Source: Thiobacillus sp. (GTDB lineage Bacteria; Pseudomonadota; Gammaproteobacteria; Burkholderiales; Thiobacillaceae). From it: a stretch of DNA of 10,000 nucleotides. The stretch's first letter is position 1; each line of letters starts with the position of its first letter. The notes beneath the pieces were generated by a model that saw only the letters and a program-made list of their open reading frames with translations, had not been told where the DNA came from and ran no database searches. The position numbers and the translations under genes are program-made. Of this stretch, positions 6,706 to 10,000 are shown one piece after another. The stretch is from assembly GCA_020216925.1 (NCBI GenBank), contig JAIWOL010000147.1, forward strand, positions 1 to 10,000. The letters are read 5' to 3'.

Positions 6706-7923
6706 TTGAGCCGCGGGTTCTATGTCATCCTGCTGGCACAATTCCTGTCTGCGCTTGCAGACAATGCGCTGCTGTTTGCCGCCATCGGCCTGCTGATCTT
6801 TCTGGCCGCACCAGAATGGCACTCCCCGCTGTTGCAGACCGTTTTCGTCATCGCCTACATCGTCCTCGCGCCCCTGGTCGGCCCGTTTGCCGACGCCCTG
6901 CCCAAGGGCCGCGTGATGTTCATCGCCAACACCGTCAAATTCATTGGCTGCATGGCCATGTTGTTCGGCCTGGGGCCGTTGTGGGCCTATGCCTTGGTGG
7001 GCGTCGGCGCAGCCATGTATTCCCCCGCCAAATACGGCATCCTCACCGAGCTGCTGCCTCCGGAAAAGCTGGTAGTCGCCAACAGCTGGGTAGAAGGCGC
7101 CACGGTGGCAGCCATTGTCCTGGGAGCCATCATCGGCGGCGCACTCATCAATCCGCTGCTGGCCGAGAGCATTCTTGCCAGCCTGGGCATGGCGGGTGTA
7201 CTCATTGCGCCCAAGTTCGCCATCGTCGCCATCACCAGTCTGTATTTCGCGGCGGCCTTCGTGAACCTGTTCATCCCCCGTCTGCCCATCGATCACCGCC
7301 TGCCCAGCAAATCGCCTCGATACATCCTGCATGATTTCTGGCACAGCTTCGCGCTGCTGTGGCGCGACCCGCTGGGCCAGGTCTCGCTTGCCGTCACCAC
7401 CCTGTTCTGGGGCGTGGGAGCCACACTCAGGCTGCTCATCATTGCGTGGGCGGCGCTCAACCTGAAATACGGTCTCGACCAGGCTACCCAGCTGACAGCA
7501 GCCACCGCATTCGGCATTGCCATAGGTTCCATCCTGGCAGGCCAATTCGTACAACTGAAAAACGCGGTCAGCGTCCTGCCCGCAGGCATCATTCTGGGGT
7601 TTGTGCCCATTGCGCTGATCTGGGTGGAAAGTCTCTGGCCGGCCATTTTGCTGCTCACCCTGGCAGGCGTTCTGGCCGGCTATTTCGTGGTGCCAATGAA
7701 TGCCCTGCTGCAGCATCGCGGACATCTGTTGATGGGCGCCGGGCACTCCATCGCGCAGCAGAATTTCAATGAGAACATCAGCATCCTCGTGCTGTCAGGG
7801 GCCTACGCGTTGATGGTTCGCTCGGACTGGCATATCCACACCATCATCTGGGTATTCGGTCTTTTCATCAGCACGGTGATGACGGCCATCTGGCTCAAAC
7901 ACCGCAACGACGTGGTGCATTAA
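6706..7923 (+). CDS. lplT: LplT, lysophospholipid transporter (MFS)
   Basis: This is a major-facilitator-family inner-membrane protein that flips lysophospholipids (lyso-PE, lyso-PG) to the cytoplasmic side for re-acylation. The 405-residue product is almost entirely hydrophobic segments, consistent with about 12 transmembrane helices. It matches E. coli LplT at AQFLSALADNALLFA (11-25), the MFS motif-A-like FADALPKGRV (61-70), VGVGAAMYSPAKYGIL (98-113), TLFWGVGATLRLL and MNALLQHRGHLLMGAGHSIAQQNFNENIS near residues 330-360. The only credible start is TTG at 6706 (MSRGFYVILL), because the frame meets a stop at 6667-6669 and contains no ATG before it. I see no Shine-Dalgarno sequence. E. coli pairs lplT with aas; no acyltransferase gene is adjacent here. 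It ends in the hinge TTAA shared with the convergent gene. Confidence 0.94.
   Translation: MSRGFYVILLAQFLSALADNALLFAAIGLLIFLAAPEWHSPLLQTVFVIAYIVLAPLVGPFADALPKGRVMFIANTVKFIGCMAMLFGLGPLWAYALVGVGAAMYSPAKYGILTELLPPEKLVVANSWVEGATVAAIVLGAIIGGALINPLLAESILASLGMAGVLIAPKFAIVAITSLYFAAAFVNLFIPRLPIDHRLPSKSPRYILHDFWHSFALLWRDPLGQVSLAVTTLFWGVGATLRLLIIAWAALNLKYGLDQATQLTAATAFGIAIGSILAGQFVQLKNAVSVLPAGIILGFVPIALIWVESLWPAILLLTLAGVLAGYFVVPMNALLQHRGHLLMGAGHSIAQQNFNENISILVLSGAYALMVRSDWHIHTIIWVFGLFISTVMTAIWLKHRNDVVH
7920..7923. other. Shared convergent stop codons (TTAA)
   Basis: The palindrome TTAA gives TAA for lplT on the plus strand (7921-7923) and TAA for the SPFH gene on the minus strand (7922-7920). As at 5243-5246, no intergenic terminator is possible. 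Confidence 0.9.
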
Positions 7924-8852
7924 GCGCCCGACGACCCGCTTCCCGGCGCCTGCGATTTCACCACGCTCATCGCCCCCGCAATCAGGGTCGACAGGTCGGC
8001 CATGTTCGACGGCACGATCAGGGTATTGCCGGCCTTGGCAATGCCCGAGAAAGCCTCGACATATTTTTCCGCCACTTTCAGGTTGACGGCCTGCAAGCCG
8101 CCAGGCTTCTCGATGGCCATGGCCACGCGCGCGATGGCCTCTGCGTTGGCTATGGCCAGCGCCTTGATCGCTTCGGCCTCGCCCTGGGCGATGTTGATCG
8201 CCGCCTGCATCTCGCCTTCGGACTGCTGGATCGCGGCATTGCGCTCGCCGGTGGCGATGTTGATCTGTTCCTGCATGCGGCCTTCGGACGAGGCGATCAG
8301 CGCCCGCTTCTCGCGCTCGGCGGTGATCTGCCGCTGCATTGCCTGGAGAATCTCTTTCGGCGGGGTCAGATCCTTGATCTCGTAGCGCAGGACTTTCACG
8401 CCCCAGTTGGTCGAAGCCTCGTTCAGCGCCATCACCACGCCACGGTTGATTTCCTCGCGCTCTTCGAAGGTGCGATCCAGCTCCATGCGCCCGATCAGCG
8501 AACGCAGCGTGGTTTGCGCCAGTTGCGAGATGGCGGCGATGTAATCGCTGGATCCGTAGGATGCCATCTTTGCATCGGTGACCTGGAAATAAAGAATGCC
8601 GTCGACCGCGAGCTGGGTGTTGTCGCGCGTGATGCAGACCTGGCTGGGCACGTCGAGCGGAATCTCCTTCAGCGAATGCTTGTAGGCCACGTTGTCGATG
8701 AACGGAATGACGAGATTGAGGCCGGGCACGAGCACACTGTGGAACTTGCCGAGCCGCTCGACCACCCAGGCGTTCTGCTGCGGCACCACGCGCACGCCCT
8801 TGGCGACGACGATGGCGATGACGATGAGAATAACGAGAGCAACGGCGTCCAT
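7920..8852 (-). CDS. qmcA: SPFH/stomatin-like protein (QmcA/paraslipin)
   Basis: This is a membrane-anchored SPFH (band 7) protein of the QmcA/paraslipin (stomatin-like 2) type. Such proteins form large oligomers in membrane microdomains and are linked to quality control of membrane proteins. The 310-residue product has one N-terminal hydrophobic segment (2-20), then the SPFH domain (about 20-190) with VVERLGKFHSVLVPGLNLVIPFID, DNTQLAVDGILYFQVTDA and TLRSLIGRMELDRTFEEREEIN. A long Ala/Glu-rich coiled coil follows (about 165-245), holding two INIA-x-GE segments 22 residues apart (from 197 and 219), and the protein ends in a Gly/Ser tail. The start is ATG at 8850-8852 with a strong AAGGAA five bases upstream. 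It lies 25 bases after the nfeD-like gene; NfeD-slipin pairs are a well-known conserved unit. Confidence 0.93.
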   Translation of the reverse strand: MDAVALVILIVIAIVVAKGVRVVPQQNAWVVERLGKFHSVLVPGLNLVIPFIDNVAYKHSLKEIPLDVPSQVCITRDNTQLAVDGILYFQVTDAKMASYGSSDYIAAISQLAQTTLRSLIGRMELDRTFEEREEINRGVVMALNEASTNWGVKVLRYEIKDLTPPKEILQAMQRQITAEREKRALIASSEGRMQEQINIATGERNAAIQQSEGEMQAAINIAQGEAEAIKALAIANAEAIARVAMAIEKPGGLQAVNLKVAEKYVEAFSGIAKAGNTLIVPSNMADLSTLIAGAMSVVKSQAPGSGSSGA

Positions 8853-8857
8853 GTGTG

Positions 8858-8863
8858 TTCCTT
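8858..8863 (-). promoter_or_regulatory. Ribosome binding site of the SPFH gene
   Basis: The minus strand reads AAGGAA five bases before the ATG at 8850-8852. It is one of the clearest Shine-Dalgarno sequences in the window and fixes that start. Confidence 0.7.
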
Positions 8864-8877
8864 GAAGTGAAATCGGT

Positions 8878-9285
8878 TCAGTTTCCCAGCACCAGCAGCG
8901 TACCCTTTACGGCGCGGATGCGCAGCGGCCGGCTTGCGTCTGTTTCCGGCGACTCGGCTTCCGCATCCCAGAGTGCGCCGCGATATTTCACCTGGCCACG
9001 TCCCGCCTGCCAGCTCTCGACCTGCACCGGCTGGCCGATATCCATATCCTGCACGGTCGACTCGGGATGCTGCGTGTCGCGTTTCCAGCGTTTCAGGGCC
9101 AGCGTGCCCAGCGCGGCGATCACCGCGGCCGTGATGAACTGCGTGCCCCAGCCAAAACCAAGCCAGGCGGCCATGCCCGCCGCCACGGCCGCCACGCCGT
9201 AAACCAGCAGGTAGAACGTGCCGGTAGCGAGCTCCACGCCCACCAGCACTGCCCCCGCTATCCACCACCACACATATGCCTGCAT
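8878..9285 (-). CDS. Short NfeD-family membrane protein (NfeD1b type)
   Basis: This is a 135-residue member of the NfeD family that partners slipins. It begins MQAYVWWWIAGAVLVGVELATG and has about three hydrophobic membrane segments (roughly 5-22, 25-44, 48-65). A C-terminal OB-fold domain follows (about 80-134: DMDIGQPVQVESWQAGRGQVKYRGALWDA, ending LRIRAVKGTLLVLGN). It lacks the serine-protease (ClpP-like) domain of long NfeD1a proteins, so it is the short form that typically lies next to paraslipins. The start is ATG at 9283-9285, with GGGG seven bases upstream and the previous stop codon one base upstream (TGAAATG), so it should be coupled to the TPM gene. The open frame extends 22 codons further but into that gene. 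Confidence 0.92.
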   Translation of the reverse strand: MQAYVWWWIAGAVLVGVELATGTFYLLVYGVAAVAAGMAAWLGFGWGTQFITAAVIAALGTLALKRWKRDTQHPESTVQDMDIGQPVQVESWQAGRGQVKYRGALWDAEAESPETDASRPLRIRAVKGTLLVLGN

Positions 9286-9286
9286 T

Positions 9287-9793
9287 TCATTTCCCCAGTA
9301 TCGTGGGCCGGTCCGGCAGTTCGTTCGGGTTGGCAGCACCCGGCGGAACATGCTGTTCCAGCAGTTTACTCACCGCATCGATTCCTGCCAGCGCGCCGGC
9401 CTCATATTTGTTCGCGCGGAAATGGCTTTCCATGATGTGCGTCACGCGCGCCCATTCCGCCGCCGGCACGCGCGCGGCAATGCCGCGGTCAGCGACAATC
9501 TCGATGTCGTGATCGGCGAGGAGCACGTAGATCAGCACGCCGGTGTTGTGGGCGGTATCCCACACCATGAGCTGCGAAAAAACCTCGATTGCGCGCGCCC
9601 GCCCGCCAAGCCCGCGCCAGACCCTGCCGGGAGCCAGGCAATTCTCGACGGCAAAGCGGATTTCGCCGCCGTGACGGGTTTCGGAGGCGCGGATCGCCGC
9701 TTCGATGGCATCGAGCGTCGCCTGCGGAAACGCGCGCCGCCACGCCCACGGCGGCATGAAGACGTGTTTCAGCCAGCGTTTGAAATTCACCAT
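9287..9793 (-). CDS. Soluble TPM-domain protein
   Basis: This 168-residue protein contains a TPM domain (about residues 25-150), recognised by the ATLDAIEAAIRASETRHGGEIRFAVE opening and the core LIYVLLADHDIEIVADRGIAARV. TPM proteins include plant TLP18.3, with weak acid-phosphatase activity, and bacterial envelope proteins; their role in bacteria is not well established. It has no signal peptide or clear membrane helix, unlike the YgcG-like protein encoded just before it, so it probably stays in the cytoplasm or at the membrane surface. The ATG at 9791-9793 overlaps the upstream gene by 7 bases. A GGAGG (9806-9810), made from glycine codons of that gene, lies 12 bases upstream. Two adjacent TPM genes, often with lemA before them, is a common proteobacterial arrangement. 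Confidence 0.88.
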   Translation of the reverse strand: MVNFKRWLKHVFMPPWAWRRAFPQATLDAIEAAIRASETRHGGEIRFAVENCLAPGRVWRGLGGRARAIEVFSQLMVWDTAHNTGVLIYVLLADHDIEIVADRGIAARVPAAEWARVTHIMESHFRANKYEAGALAGIDAVSKLLEQHVPPGAANPNELPDRPTILGK

Positions 9794-9999
9794 GAGCCTG
9801 ACGCGCCTCCGCCGCCGAACCCGCCCCCGCCGCCGCCCCAGGAACCGCGACCGAATCCACCGTGTCTGCCGCCGCTGGACCAGCCGCTGCCGCCGCGAAA
9901 CCCGGATACGACAGCGGCAAAAACGAACATGGCAATGAACAGCAGCAAGGGGCTGAACCCAATCAGCCAGGCACCGGCCAGTCCGCTGCCGAGCGCAGC
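9787..9999 (-). CDS. C-terminus of a YgcG-like TPM protein with Gly-rich tail (partial)
   Basis: Only the last 70 residues are in the window; the gene continues beyond the right edge. They show a hydrophobic membrane helix (about WLIGFSPLLLFIAMFVFAAVV) followed by a tail dominated by glycine, ending GGGGGGFGGGGASGSW and the stop TGA at 9789-9787. A membrane helix followed by such a tail is the usual end of YgcG/TPM-domain envelope proteins, which carry a signal peptide and TPM domain further upstream. The identification rests on this tail and on the next gene being a TPM protein. A LemA gene upstream of it, outside the window, would be expected from similar operons. Confidence 0.75.
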   Translation of the reverse strand, partial: AALGSGLAGAWLIGFSPLLLFIAMFVFAAVVSGFRGGSGWSSGGRHGGFGRGSWGGGGGGFGGGGASGSW

Positions 10000-10000
10000 C

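Noticed and set aside
6700..7746. A 348-codon minus-strand open frame opposite lplT
   Set aside because: The translated product is a Gln/Gly/Asp-rich low-complexity sequence typical of antisense to membrane-protein genes; lplT itself is well supported.
9489..9962. A minus-strand open frame covering the TPM genes
   Set aside because: It is a different frame from both TPM genes, which account for the region with recognisable domains. The Ala-rich product is a frame shadow.
1..10000. Mobile element, CRISPR array, toxin-antitoxin or defence system
   Set aside because: No transposase, integrase, direct-repeat array or defence domain was found. The genes are housekeeping or common regulatory types with uniform base composition.

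Overview
The window looks like ordinary chromosome from a GC-rich Gram-negative bacterium, most likely a betaproteobacterium (perhaps of the Nitrosomonadales/Thiobacillus kind). The pointers are a separate 195-residue HisB dehydratase, the gene order hisD-hisC-hisB-hisH-hisA, a stand-alone LplT, and a LysR/DUF2007/TPM/NfeD/paraslipin gene mix typical of that class. This placement comes from recalled family resemblance; no search was run. Coding density is very high and no gap exceeds about 160 bases. I saw no rRNA, tRNA, CRISPR array, insertion sequence or phage gene.

Region 1 (1-4361, minus strand) is a compact histidine-biosynthesis operon read right to left: hisD, hisC, hisB, hisH and the first 211 codons of hisA, which runs off the left edge (hisF would be expected next). 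Spacing is tight: hisB/hisH share one base and hisD/hisC are 10 bases apart. hisG, often directly upstream of hisD in betaproteobacteria, is not there.

Region 2 (4362-5246) is a divergent promoter region followed on the plus strand by a cysteine-free Fur-superfamily regulator that resembles the Irr/PerR branch (His-His-His motif, no CxxC). A DUF2007 protein with a C-terminal zinc ribbon follows 25 bases later.

Region 3 (5243-6546, minus) is a LysR-type regulator translationally coupled (TGATG) to an unrecognised 119-residue protein. That small gene meets the DUF2007 gene tail to tail, and the two stop codons share one CTAG. An AT-rich palindrome lies just upstream of the LysR gene.

Region 4 (6706-7923, plus) is lplT, a lysophospholipid transporter that appears to start at TTG. 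It again ends in a palindromic 4-base overlap (TTAA) with the next convergent gene.

Region 5 (7920-9999, minus) is an envelope-associated cluster read right to left: the C-terminus of a YgcG-like TPM protein with a glycine-rich tail, a second soluble TPM protein overlapping it by 7 bases, a short NfeD protein, and a QmcA/paraslipin SPFH protein. The last two form the classic NfeD-slipin pair. Nothing here is clearly a new system. The most useful leads are the Irr-like regulator facing a his operon without hisG, the LysR-coupled unknown protein, and the TPM-TPM-NfeD-SPFH arrangement.
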